From the NCBI RefSeq assembly GCF_000721105.1, contig NZ_JOEV01000026.1, positions 62,001 to 126,000 of the forward strand: a DNA stretch of 64,000 bases. The letters run 5' to 3'. A program made the translations under genes and the position numbers. Positions 35,699 to 44,074 of this stretch are shown here, piece after piece (the first letter of the stretch is position 1; every line of letters starts with the position of its first letter). The stretch comes from Streptomyces cellulosae (GTDB lineage: Bacteria; Actinomycetota; Actinomycetes; Streptomycetales; Streptomycetaceae). The notes under the pieces were generated by a model that did not search any database, was not told the origin of the DNA, and saw only the letters and a list, made by a program, of their open reading frames with translations.

Positions 35699-36580
35699 AT
35701 GATCGGTCGCTGGCGGGGAAGACCTACAAACCGGACGCAACGGACGAGTCCCCTGGCGGGGCTGCGGACGCCGCCGAGTGCCGGGGTGCTCAGCTGCCGG
35801 GTGCTCGACCCGGTCAACGAGCCCGTGGCGCATGCCGAGTTCGCGGTCAGCGACAGCATGGGCCGCAAGGTGGTCAGCGGGGGGATGGATCCTTTCGGAT
35901 CGTTCGTGACGACGGTGCCGGCGGGGGAGTACCGGCTCGCGGTGTCGGCGGAGGGATACACCCCCTACCGGGCGACTGCGATGGTCGGGGAGAACACGCT
36001 CGCCTCGCTCGGTGATGTCACCCTCCAGGTCGCCCGGCCGCCGGAGCTGCCCGCGCCGGGGGACTGGGAGATCGAGCCGGCGCACTCCTCGATCGCGTTC
36101 ACCGCGCGGCACATCGGGCTGGCGCGGATCCACGGGCGGTTCAACGCGTTCGCGGGGGTGATACGGGTCGGTGACCCGGTGGAGCAGTCGGCGATGCATG
36201 TGGTGATCGACGCGGCGTCCATCGACACGAACGTGCGGATGCGGGACGACCATCTGCGGTCGGCGGACTTTCTGGATGTGCGGCAGTATCCGACGCTGGA
36301 GTTCTACAGCGACCGGTTCGTGCACAAGGGCGGCAACCGGTGGGCGGTCACGGGGGCGCTGTCGTTGCACGGGGTGACGCGTACGGTCACGCTCGACACG
36401 GAGTACCTCGGGCTCGGCAACGGCATGGAGGGCGAGACACGGGCGGCGTGCCGGGCCACGACCGAGTTGCGCCGGGACGACTTCACGGTGAGCTGGCAGA
36501 CGATGCTGGCGCGCGGGATCGCGGTGGTGGGGCCGAGTATCCGGATCGAACTGGACGTGCAGGTCGTCCCCAAGGGCTGA
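35699..36580 (+). CDS. YceI-family protein with N-terminal carboxypeptidase-like (Ig-fold) domain
   Basis: 293 residues. ATG at 35699 has GGGAG eight bases upstream; a GTG three codons earlier is an alternative. After a basic start come a prealbumin/carboxypeptidase-regulatory-like domain (about 30-115, GVLSCRVLDP to LQVARPP) and a YceI lipocalin-like barrel (about 120-293, SIAFTARHIGLARIHGRF, and DDHLRSADFLDVRQYP). YceI barrels bind isoprenoid-type lipids. No obvious signal peptide, so it may be cytosolic or exported by another route. The domain pairing is common in actinobacteria. Ligand unknown. Confidence 0.88.
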   Translation: MIGRWRGRPTNRTQRTSPLAGLRTPPSAGVLSCRVLDPVNEPVAHAEFAVSDSMGRKVVSGGMDPFGSFVTTVPAGEYRLAVSAEGYTPYRATAMVGENTLASLGDVTLQVARPPELPAPGDWEIEPAHSSIAFTARHIGLARIHGRFNAFAGVIRVGDPVEQSAMHVVIDAASIDTNVRMRDDHLRSADFLDVRQYPTLEFYSDRFVHKGGNRWAVTGALSLHGVTRTVTLDTEYLGLGNGMEGETRAACRATTELRRDDFTVSWQTMLARGIAVVGPSIRIELDVQVVPKG

Positions 36581-36621
36581 CGTGGGGTTGGTCCGCGGTG
36601 GGGTTGCCGGACAATGGCTGC

Positions 36622-36867
36622 GTGAGTGATGTGAGACATGTGCTGGTGCTGCCCGACCGGGATGCAGCGGAGGAGGCGGCGGCGGCCCTCGGGGAGCGAT
36701 TCGGGGTGACCGAGGAACCGCGGCTGGTGCGGGACGCGCTGGCCGGTGAGGACGATGCCGAGGACGCACAGTGGCTTGTCGTCCTGCGGGACGAGGACGG
36801 GCGGCTGGATCCCGGCGCACTGGACGCGTTCGCGGGGGAGTGGGAGGGATGGCGGGAGGAGCCGTAG
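36622..36867 (+). CDS. small acidic hypothetical protein (81 aa)
   Basis: 81 residues from a GTG at 36622. Composition is acidic (DEDGRLDPGALDAFAGEWEGW), fold predicted alpha/beta: VRHVLVLPDRDAAEEAAAAL suggests a strand followed by a helix. It faintly resembles RraB-type ribonuclease E regulators, but not well enough to name. No ribosome site is evident. The gap to holA is 199 bp and holds only repeated GGCGCCCGGCAC-like segments. Confidence 0.6.
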   Translation: MSDVRHVLVLPDRDAAEEAAAALGERFGVTEEPRLVRDALAGEDDAEDAQWLVVLRDEDGRLDPGALDAFAGEWEGWREEP

Positions 36868-37066
36868 CCCTGCCGGGTGAGCAGGGCTACCGGGAGGACC
36901 GGCACCCGGCACTGGGCGCCCGGCACTCGGCGCCCGGCACCCGGGTTGCCCAGTTCTCTCCCCTCATCGGCCCACGGCCGCCCGCCGGCCCCGGACACGG
37001 CTGCCCGTGGCTGAGCCCGCTCGGTGGTCGGCTTCGCTGTCAGTGGTGCGTGGGATGCTGTGCGGG

Positions 37067-38053
37067 ATGGCCAACAAGACTGCTCATGACGACCTCCTCG
37101 CCCCGGTGACGCTTGCCGTGGGCCAGGAGGACCTGCTGCTCGACCGTGCCGTGCGGGACGTGGTGGTGGCCGCCCGGGCCGCCGACGCGGACACGGATGT
37201 CCGGGACCTGACCTCGGACCAGTTGCAGCCCGGGACGCTCGCCGAGTTGACGAGCCCGTCGCTCTTCGCGGAGCGGAAGGTCGTCGTCGTACGCAATGCG
37301 CAGGATCTCTCGGCCGATACGATCAAGGACGTCAAGGCGTATCTGGGGGCGCCCGCCGAGGAGATCACCCTGGTGCTGCTGCACGCGGGCGGGGCCAAGG
37401 GCAAAGGGCTGCTGGATGCCGCGCGCAAGGCGGGGGCGCGGGAGGTGGCGTGCCCGAAGATGACGAAGCCGGCGGATCGGCTGGCCTTTGTGCGGGGTGA
37501 GTTCAGGGCCGTCGGGCGGTCCGCGACGCCCGAGGCGTGCCAGGCGTTGGTCGACTCCATCGGCAGTGATCTGCGGGAGCTGGCGTCCGCCGTGTCACAA
37601 CTGGTCGCGGATGTCGAGGGGACGATCGACGAGGCCGTCGTCGGGCGGTACTACACGGGACGGGCCGAGGCGTCGAGCTTCACCGTCGCCGACCGTGCGG
37701 TGGAAGGGCGGGCCGCGGAGGCGCTGGAGGCGCTGCGGTGGTCGCTGGCCACCGGTGTGGCGCCCGTGATGATCACGAGTGCGCTGGCGCAGGGCGTACG
37801 GGCGATCGGCAAGCTGTCGTCGGCGCGGGGCGGGCGACCGGCCGATCTCGCGCGGGAGCTGGGCATGCCGCCGTGGAAGATCGACCGGGTCCGGCAGCAG
37901 ATGCGGGGCTGGACACCGGACGGTGTCGCCGTCGCGCTGCGCGCCGTCGCCGAGGCGGACGCGGGAGTGAAAGGCGGCGGGGACGACCCGGAGTACGCCC
38001 TGGAGAAGGCTGTAGTGGCCATCGCGAGGGCGGCCCGCTCCAGGGGCCGCTAG
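37067..38053 (+). CDS. holA: DNA polymerase III subunit delta
   Basis: 328 residues. Component of the clamp loader that opens the beta clamp. Recognised by the N-terminal LAVGQEDLLLDRAV and the central SLFAERKVVVVRNAQ and VVGRYYTGRAEASSF segments typical of HolA; length is normal. ATG at 37067 was chosen since the frame upstream has no ribosome site and a different composition. It is separated from rpsT by an 810-bp stretch without a gene, although holA and rpsT are close neighbours in many bacteria. Confidence 0.93.
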   Translation: MANKTAHDDLLAPVTLAVGQEDLLLDRAVRDVVVAARAADADTDVRDLTSDQLQPGTLAELTSPSLFAERKVVVVRNAQDLSADTIKDVKAYLGAPAEEITLVLLHAGGAKGKGLLDAARKAGAREVACPKMTKPADRLAFVRGEFRAVGRSATPEACQALVDSIGSDLRELASAVSQLVADVEGTIDEAVVGRYYTGRAEASSFTVADRAVEGRAAEALEALRWSLATGVAPVMITSALAQGVRAIGKLSSARGGRPADLARELGMPPWKIDRVRQQMRGWTPDGVAVALRAVAEADAGVKGGGDDPEYALEKAVVAIARAARSRGR

Positions 38054-38863
38054 CGAGCCACCACCACTCCGCCCCCCCGGACCTGAGGCGACAGCCACTG
38101 CCGCCGACGCCGGATCTCCGGCCGGCCTGGGGCTGTCTCCGTCGGGTCTCCGGCCGGTCCGCGCGTGCCTCCGGCGGATCCGGTGGGGCTCTGGTCGGCC
38201 TGCGGCCACTGCTGGGACGCCCCGGCCTCGCGGCCTGCGTTGCCGCGGCTGGGCTGGCCGTGCCTGCGGTGGGATCTCTGGCCGGCCTGCGGTGTGCCTC
38301 CGGCCGGGTCTCCCCGGCCGGTCTGCGGCCATCGCCGCCATGTCCCGCCTCCCGCCGGCCCCGGTCCTGGGTTGGCCTCCGACGGGGCTCCGTCGTGGCT
38401 GAAGGGGCCAGGTATACGCCCCAGCCACCTCCCGGTCGCCCGGCGGCCTCGCGGACACCGCTGTTCCGGGCCGGCGCCATGGCCGACCCGCCACTGCCGT
38501 CGCTCCGTCGCTGCCGCCGCTGCTGCCGCCGCCACCGCTGCCGCCGCCGACGTGGCTCGACGTGAACGTCGGCGTCGGCTTCCGGATCGTCGGGGACAAG
38601 ATGACCGGCCTCGATGAGGAGAGGGCCGAGGCCATGCAGAAGGGCGACGAATTCCGGTCGTGACAGGTGGCCGGTCGCGCGGGCATGCCGAAGGCCCCGG
38701 CCTCCGCCCTGGGGAAGGGCGAGGCGCCGGGGCCTTCGTGCCGAGCTGATGGGTCGCGCCCGCGTGGCGAACGCAGGCCGCGCGCGACCCGAGGGGTGCC
38801 GGACGGGAGCGGATGAGAGAGGGCCCGCTCGAGTCCCTCCGGCGGTCAGATCAAAGAAGCAGT
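38054..38863. other. 810-bp stretch without an intact gene; possible gene remnant
   Basis: Low-complexity, repeating variants of CTCCGGCCGG make all frames open but none convincing. The plus-strand frame ending at 38663 is clearly peptide-like at its end: a Pro-rich stretch then TWLDVNVGVGFRIVGDK and MTGLDEERAEAMQKGDEFRS, with a stop upstream at 38400-38402 and no start codon between. This looks like the 3' end of a decayed or frameshifted gene. A 13-bp hairpin follows at 38689-38738. Confidence 0.4.
38689..38738. terminator. large hairpin between the remnant and rpsT
   Basis: Perfect 13-bp outer arms (38689-38701 and 38726-38738), with inner bases that can also pair. It is 26 bp past the remnant's stop and 126 bp past the end of rpsT, so it could end either transcript. 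Confidence 0.55.
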
Positions 38864-39130
38864 TCAGCCCTTGAGAGCGGCGACCTTCGAAGCCAGCGCC
38901 GACTTCTTGTTGGCGGCCTGGTTCTTGTGGATGACGCCCTTGGAGACGGCCTTGTCGAGCTGACGCGCCGCAGCGCGCTGGTACTCGGTGGCCTTCTCGA
39001 CGTCACCGGCGGCAGCGGCCTCACGGGCCTTGCGGATCGCGGTCTTCAGGGAGGACTTGACGGCCTTGTTGCGCAGCCGGGCCTTCTCGTTGGTCTTGAT
39101 CCGCTTGATCTGGGACTTGATGTTCGCCAC
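38864..39130 (-). CDS. rpsT: 30S ribosomal protein S20
   Basis: 88 residues, basic, of normal length: [21 protein letters not shown] at the start and [12 protein letters not shown] near the end are typical. Binds 16S rRNA early in small-subunit assembly. The GTG at 39130 follows GAGG by eight bases. It diverges from lepA, whose start is 232 bp away. Gene order rpsT-lepA is widely conserved. Confidence 0.97.
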   Translation of the reverse strand: MANIKSQIKRIKTNEKARLRNKAVKSSLKTAIRKAREAAAAGDVEKATEYQRAAARQLDKAVSKGVIHKNQAANKKSALASKVAALKG

Positions 39131-39361
39131 GAATGAGCCTCTACAGGTTCTGGCACGGGGCCGCACGGGTCCCGTACCGATGGTTTTCCAGAAGGTGTGC
39201 CTCGCGCTGAGAGGGCATGAGACACAGCCACCCACAGTACCAGCGGGCCTCCGGGTGGCCCAAACCGGTCGCACCGGCCCGCCCGTGGGACCATGGAGGC
39301 TACGTATAGATCCGACCCGAGACCGCAGACACTGCGGACGCCTCAAGAATCAGGACCCTGC

Positions 39362-41230
39362 GTGCCCGCGATCCCTAGCCATGTGCCCGAGCCGAGCCGT
39401 ACCGACCCGACGCTGCTCCGCAACTTCTGCATCATCGCGCACATCGACCACGGCAAGTCCACGCTCGCCGACCGGATGCTCCAGCTGACCGGCGTGGTCG
39501 ATCAGCGCCAGATGCGTGCTCAGTACCTCGACCGCATGGACATCGAGCGTGAGCGCGGAATCACGATCAAGTCGCAGGCCGTGCGGCTGCCGTGGGCACC
39601 CTCCCACGACAAGAGCAACACGCACATCCTCAACATGATCGACACCCCGGGGCACGTCGACTTCACCTACGAGGTCTCGCGGTCGCTCGCCGCCTGCGAG
39701 GGGACGATCCTCCTCGTCGACGCCGCCCAGGGCATCGAGGCCCAGACCCTCGCCAACCTCTATCTGGCGATGGAGAACGACCTCACCATCGTCCCGGTGC
39801 TGAACAAGATCGACCTGCCGGCCGCGCAGCCCGAGAAGTTCTCCGAGGAGCTCGCCAACCTCATCGGCTGCCAGCCGGAGGACGTTCTCAAGGTCTCCGC
39901 CAAGACCGGCATGGGCGTCGAGGCGCTGCTGGACCGCGTGGTCCGGGACGTCCCGGCGCCGGTGGGCGTCAAGGACGCCCCCGCCCGCGCGATGATCTTC
40001 GACTCGGTCTACGACTCGTACCGCGGTGTCGTGACGTACGTCCGTGTCATCGACGGGCAGCTCAACAAGCGTGAGCGGATCCGGATGATGTCCACGAACG
40101 CCACGCACGAGCTGCTGGAGATCGGCACCAACTCGCCCGAGATGCTCCCGGCGGACGGGCTCGGTGTCGGCGAGGTGGGCTACATCATCACCGGCGTGAA
40201 GGACGTCCGCCAGTCCAAGGTCGGTGACACCATCACCACCCTGAACAAGGGGGCCACCGAGGCGCTCGGCGGGTACAAGGACCCCAAGCCCATGGTCTTC
40301 TCGGGCCTGTATCCGCTGGACGGCTCCGACTACCCCGAGCTGCGCGACGCCCTCGACAAGCTCCAGCTCAACGACGCCGCGCTCGTCTACGAGCCGGAGA
40401 CCTCCGCCGCCCTCGGCTTCGGCTTCCGCGTCGGCTTCCTGGGCCTGCTGCACCTCGACGTGATCCGCGAGCGGCTGGAGCGCGAGTTCGGGCTGGACCT
40501 GATCGCCACCGCGCCGAACGTGGTGTACCGCGTGGTCATGGAGGACGGCTCCGAGCACATCGTCACCAACCCGAGCGAGTTCCCCGAGGGCAAGATCGGT
40601 GAGGTGTACGAGCCCATGGTGCGCGCCACCATCCTGGCGCCCAGCGAGTTCATCGGCTCGATCATGGAGCTGTGCCAGACCCGGCGCGGCACCCTCCTCG
40701 GCATGGACTACCTCTCCGAGGACCGGGTCGAGATCCGCTACACCCTCCCGCTCGCCGAGATCGTCTTCGATTTCTTCGACCAGCTGAAGTCGAAGACGCG
40801 CGGGTACGCGTCCCTGGACTACGAGCCCACCGGCGAGCAGACCTCCAGCCTGGTCAAGGTCGACATCCTGCTGCACGGCGACAAGGTGGACGCCTTCTCG
40901 GCGATCACCCACAAGGACGCGGCGTACGCGTACGGGGTGCGGCTCGTCGCCAAGCTGCGCGAGCTGATCCCGCGGCAGGCCTTCGAGGTGCCGATCCAGG
41001 CCGCCATCGGCTCCCGGGTGATCGCCCGCGAGACCATCCGCGCCATCCGCAAGGACGTCCTCGCCAAGTGCTACGGCGGTGACATCTCCCGTAAGCGGAA
41101 GCTGCTGGAGAAGCAGAAGGAAGGCAAGAAGCGGATGAAGATGGTGGGTTCCGTGGAGGTTCCGCAGGAGGCCTTCATCGCCGTCCTGAGCAGCGACGAC
41201 AACGCGGGTTCCGGCAAGGGCAAGAAGTAG
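39362..41230 (+). CDS. lepA: elongation factor 4 (LepA), back-translocating GTPase
   Basis: 622 residues. Membrane- and ribosome-associated GTPase. G1 AHIDHGKST (about 26-34), G2 RGITIKS, G3 DTPGHVDF (about 98) and G4 NKID (about 147) are intact, and the C-terminal domain specific to LepA ends with a Lys-rich tail ([17 protein letters not shown]). The GTG at 39362 gives the usual length; it lacks a strong ribosome site (CAGGAC at seven bases). A terminator follows 20 bp after the stop. Confidence 0.97.
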   Translation: MPAIPSHVPEPSRTDPTLLRNFCIIAHIDHGKSTLADRMLQLTGVVDQRQMRAQYLDRMDIERERGITIKSQAVRLPWAPSHDKSNTHILNMIDTPGHVDFTYEVSRSLAACEGTILLVDAAQGIEAQTLANLYLAMENDLTIVPVLNKIDLPAAQPEKFSEELANLIGCQPEDVLKVSAKTGMGVEALLDRVVRDVPAPVGVKDAPARAMIFDSVYDSYRGVVTYVRVIDGQLNKRERIRMMSTNATHELLEIGTNSPEMLPADGLGVGEVGYIITGVKDVRQSKVGDTITTLNKGATEALGGYKDPKPMVFSGLYPLDGSDYPELRDALDKLQLNDAALVYEPETSAALGFGFRVGFLGLLHLDVIRERLEREFGLDLIATAPNVVYRVVMEDGSEHIVTNPSEFPEGKIGEVYEPMVRATILAPSEFIGSIMELCQTRRGTLLGMDYLSEDRVEIRYTLPLAEIVFDFFDQLKSKTRGYASLDYEPTGEQTSSLVKVDILLHGDKVDAFSAITHKDAAYAYGVRLVAKLRELIPRQAFEVPIQAAIGSRVIARETIRAIRKDVLAKCYGGDISRKRKLLEKQKEGKKRMKMVGSVEVPQEAFIAVLSSDDNAGSGKGKK

Positions 41231-41249
41231 CCGTCGTTTACCGCGAAAA

Positions 41250-41285
41250 TAGGGGCCTGGAGCGTGTCGGCGCGACAGGCCCCTA
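41250..41285 (+). terminator. terminator after lepA
   Basis: Perfect 9-bp stem TAGGGGCCT/AGGCCCCTA with an 18-nt GC-rich loop that can pair further. The upstream AAAAT (41246-41250) would act as the T-run when read from the other strand. Confidence 0.6.
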
Positions 41286-41332
41286 CGCGTGCGTAGCGTC
41301 GCTCTCCGTAGGAAGTGACAGGCCGTCGCCCC

Positions 41333-41392
41333 TTACGCACCGGCCGGTCGCGCTCTACCCTGATCTCTGCTCGGTGGTTACTCGTGAGTTAA
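41333..41392 (+). promoter_or_regulatory. promoter and possible operator of the acyl-CoA synthetase gene
   Basis: TTACGC (41333-41338), 17-bp spacer, TACCCT (41356-41361) form a fair promoter. TTACTCGTGAGTTAA (41378-41392), arms TTACTC/GAGTTAA with one extra base, lies just past the expected transcription start, where a TetR-type repressor would block. The palindrome resembles operators of fatty-acid regulators; the assignment is inference. The 320-bp gap before the gene holds no other gene. Confidence 0.35.
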
Positions 41393-41464
41393 ACAACGTT
41401 CGCGGGTAAGCACAGCACAACGCCCCAGCTGCATACCACCCAGTTGGCACCCCCAAGCCGTAAC

Positions 41465-41500
41465 CACAGCCGCAAGCACAGCCGCAAGCACAGCCGCAAG
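41465..41500 (+). repeat. three 12-bp tandem repeats in the 5' leader
   Basis: Exact units CACAGCCGCAAG at 41465, 41477 and 41489, with degraded flanking copies, 51 bp before the chosen start of the acyl-CoA synthetase gene. Confidence 0.85.
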
Positions 41501-41550
41501 CCCCAGCCGTCATGAGCCAGCCGCACAGTCGCGGGCCCCCGGAGGATGTC

Positions 41551-43425
41551 GTGAGCGACACACAGACCCTGATCGAGAACCGTCCGCCGAGCGTGGCAAC
41601 CCTCTTCCTGGAGCGCGTGGCGGCCACACCGGACGCCGAGGCATACCGCTACCCCGTGCCGCCGGCCTCCGGTCAGGGCCCGGACGACTGGAAGTCGTTG
41701 AGCTGGGCGCAGGCCGCCGAGCGGGTCTACGCCATCGCGGCCGGCCTGATCGAACTGGGCGTGCAGCCCGAACAGCGCGTCGCGCTCGCCTCCTCCACCC
41801 GGCTGGAGTGGATCCTGGCCGACCTCGGCATCATGTGCGCCGGCGCCGCCACCACCACGGTCTACCCGCAGACCAACGCCGAGGAGTCGGCCTTCATCCT
41901 CTCCGACTCCGAGAGCCGGGTCCTGATCGCCGAGGACGCGGCCCAGCTGGCCAAGGCGGTCGAGAAGAAGGCCGAGCTGCCCGACCTCACCCACGTCGTC
42001 GTGATCGACCCGGCCGGGGTCGAGACCGCCGACTGGATCCTCACCCTCGACGAGTTGGAGAAGCGCGGCGCCGCCCGCCTGGAGAAGGAGCCCGACCTGA
42101 TCAAGGAGCGGGTCGGCGCGATCACCAAGGACCAGCTCGCCACCCTCATCTACACCTCCGGCACCACCGGCCGGCCCAAGGGTGTGCGCCTGCCGCACGA
42201 CAACTGGGCGTACATGGCGAAGGCGACCGCCGCGACCGGGCTGATCAGCGCTGAGGACGTGCAGTACCTGTGGCTGCCGCTCGCGCACGTCTTCGGCAAG
42301 GTGCTGACCTCCGGCCAGATCGAGGTCGGTCACGTCACCGCCGTCGACGGCCGCGTCGACAAGATCATCGAGAATCTTCCGGTCGTCGAGCCGACGTACA
42401 TGGCGGCCGTCCCGCGCATCTTCGAGAAGGTCTACAACGGGGTCGCCGCGAAGGCCCGTGCGGGCGGCGGCGCCAAGTACAAGATCTTCCAGTGGGCCGC
42501 GGAGGTCGCCCGCGAGTACGCCAAGGTCGCCCAGGACAACTTCCGGCGTACCGGGACTGCGTCCGTGCCGTTCGGGCTGGGCGCGAAGCACAAGGTCGCG
42601 GACGCGCTGGTGTACGCGAAGATCCGGGAGGCGTTCGGCGGCAACCTGCGTGCCTGCGTCTCCGGCTCGGCGGCCCTCGCGCCCGAGATCGGCTACTTCT
42701 TCTCCGGCGCGGGCATCCACATTCTGGAGGGCTACGGCCTCACGGAGTCCTCCGCGGCCTCCTTCGTGAACCCCGGCGAGGCCTACCGCACCGGCACGGT
42801 CGGCAAGCCGCTGCCCGGCACCGAGGTGCGGATCGCCGACGACGGCGAGATCCTGCTGCGCGGGCCCGGCATCATGCAGGGCTACCACAAGCTGCCCGAG
42901 AAGACCGCCGAGGTGCTGGAGTCGGACGGCTGGTTCCACACCGGGGACATCGGCGAGCTGTCGCCCGACGGGTACCTGCGGATCACCGACCGCAAGAAGG
43001 ACCTCATCAAGACGTCCGGCGGCAAGTACATCGCGCCCGCCGAGGTCGAGGGACAGTTCAAGGCGGTGTGCCCGTACGTGTCCAACATCCTGGTGCACGG
43101 GGCCGACCGGAACTTCTGCACGGCGCTCATCGCGTTGGACGAGGCCGCGATCCTGGAGTGGGCCAAGGAGAACGGGCTGGAGGGGAAGACGTACGCGGAG
43201 GTCGTCGCCGCGCCGGCGACGGTCGCCATGGTCGAGGGGTATGTGAAGCAGCTCAACGAGGGGCTGCAGCGGTGGCAGACGATCAAGAAGTTCCGGCTGC
43301 TTCCCCGGGATCTCGATGTGGAGCACGGGGAGATCACGCCGAGTCTGAAGCTGAAGAGGCCGGTTGTGGAGCGGGAGTACAAGGGCCTGATCGACGAGAT
43401 GTACGCGGGAGCGCGGGAGGCGTAA
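41551..43425 (+). CDS. long-chain fatty acid-CoA ligase (AMP-dependent synthetase)
   Basis: 624 residues. Activates fatty acids with ATP and CoA. P-loop TSGTTGRPKG (about 203-212), A5 motif EGYGLTESSA (about 393) and the C-terminal TDRKKDLIKTSGGKYIAP with the catalytic Lys further on. The GTG at 41551 follows GGAGG by five bases and is clearly better than the ATG at 41512. Preceded by a possible repressor site. Substrate chain length is not readable from the sequence. Confidence 0.93.
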   Translation: MSDTQTLIENRPPSVATLFLERVAATPDAEAYRYPVPPASGQGPDDWKSLSWAQAAERVYAIAAGLIELGVQPEQRVALASSTRLEWILADLGIMCAGAATTTVYPQTNAEESAFILSDSESRVLIAEDAAQLAKAVEKKAELPDLTHVVVIDPAGVETADWILTLDELEKRGAARLEKEPDLIKERVGAITKDQLATLIYTSGTTGRPKGVRLPHDNWAYMAKATAATGLISAEDVQYLWLPLAHVFGKVLTSGQIEVGHVTAVDGRVDKIIENLPVVEPTYMAAVPRIFEKVYNGVAAKARAGGGAKYKIFQWAAEVAREYAKVAQDNFRRTGTASVPFGLGAKHKVADALVYAKIREAFGGNLRACVSGSAALAPEIGYFFSGAGIHILEGYGLTESSAASFVNPGEAYRTGTVGKPLPGTEVRIADDGEILLRGPGIMQGYHKLPEKTAEVLESDGWFHTGDIGELSPDGYLRITDRKKDLIKTSGGKYIAPAEVEGQFKAVCPYVSNILVHGADRNFCTALIALDEAAILEWAKENGLEGKTYAEVVAAPATVAMVEGYVKQLNEGLQRWQTIKKFRLLPRDLDVEHGEITPSLKLKRPVVEREYKGLIDEMYAGAREA

Positions 43426-43490
43426 CGCTCAGCCGGCACCGGCACGCGCCCCTGCGCAGGCCGGCACCGGCCCGCCCTCTGCGCGGCAGG

Positions 43491-44060
43491 TCAGGACAAG
43501 CGTCCCCCGCTCACCAGTTGCCGCAGCTCCCTCACCTGTGCGCGCAAGGCCGGTACGTCCGGAGAGTCGATCAGCTGTTCCTCCAGAGCTGCCAGTCGGC
43601 TGCTCAGCTCTCCGGCGTCCGCCTGCCCCCGCGTCAGCAAGCGCTCCAGTTGCTGGTTCTTGCGGTACAGGTCCAGAAAGACGCTCACCTTCGCCCGTAG
43701 CACCCACGGATCGAACGGCTTGGTCAGGTAGTCCGCCGCTCCTGTCGCGTAGCCGCGGAACGCATAGCCGGAGTCGTCGTCCGCGCCCGTGAGAAATATG
43801 ATCGGGACGTCCTTGGTCTGGTCGAGGCGTTTGATGTTGGCGGCGGTCTCGAAGCCGTCCATGCCCGGCATACGGATGTCGAGCAGGACCAGGGCGAACG
43901 GGCGGCGCAGCAGTGCCTTCATCGCCTCCTCGCCCGAACGGGCGCGGACGATCGGTTCGTTGAGGGACCCCAGGGCGGCCTCCAGTGCGATCAGGTTGTC
44001 CTCCATGTCGTCGACGAGGAGGATCCCGGCACTGCCGTCGGTCGTTGCCTCAGTGTTCAT
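43491..44060 (-). CDS. response regulator with coiled-coil tail (OsaB-like)
   Basis: 189 residues. Receiver domain with acidic pocket DD (17-18), phosphoacceptor Asp61 in LLDIRMPGMDG and the conserved KPF Lys (about 114); instead of a DNA-binding domain it ends in a helical coiled coil (about 130-185). Receiver-coiled-coil proteins act through protein contacts. Start ATG at 44060 follows GAGG by eight bases. It sits 14 bp after the hybrid kinase gene, as in the Streptomyces OsaA/OsaB osmoadaptation pair, which this resembles. It is probably phosphorylated by that kinase. Confidence 0.9.
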   Translation of the reverse strand: MNTEATTDGSAGILLVDDMEDNLIALEAALGSLNEPIVRARSGEEAMKALLRRPFALVLLDIRMPGMDGFETAANIKRLDQTKDVPIIFLTGADDDSGYAFRGYATGAADYLTKPFDPWVLRAKVSVFLDLYRKNQQLERLLTRGQADAGELSSRLAALEEQLIDSPDVPALRAQVRELRQLVSGGRLS

Positions 44061-44074
44061 GTGACTGGCCTCAT

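Noticed and set aside
36901..36955. Repeated GGCGCCCGGCAC-like segments before holA
   Set aside because: Only two or three imperfect copies; within the noise expected for GC-rich intergenic DNA.
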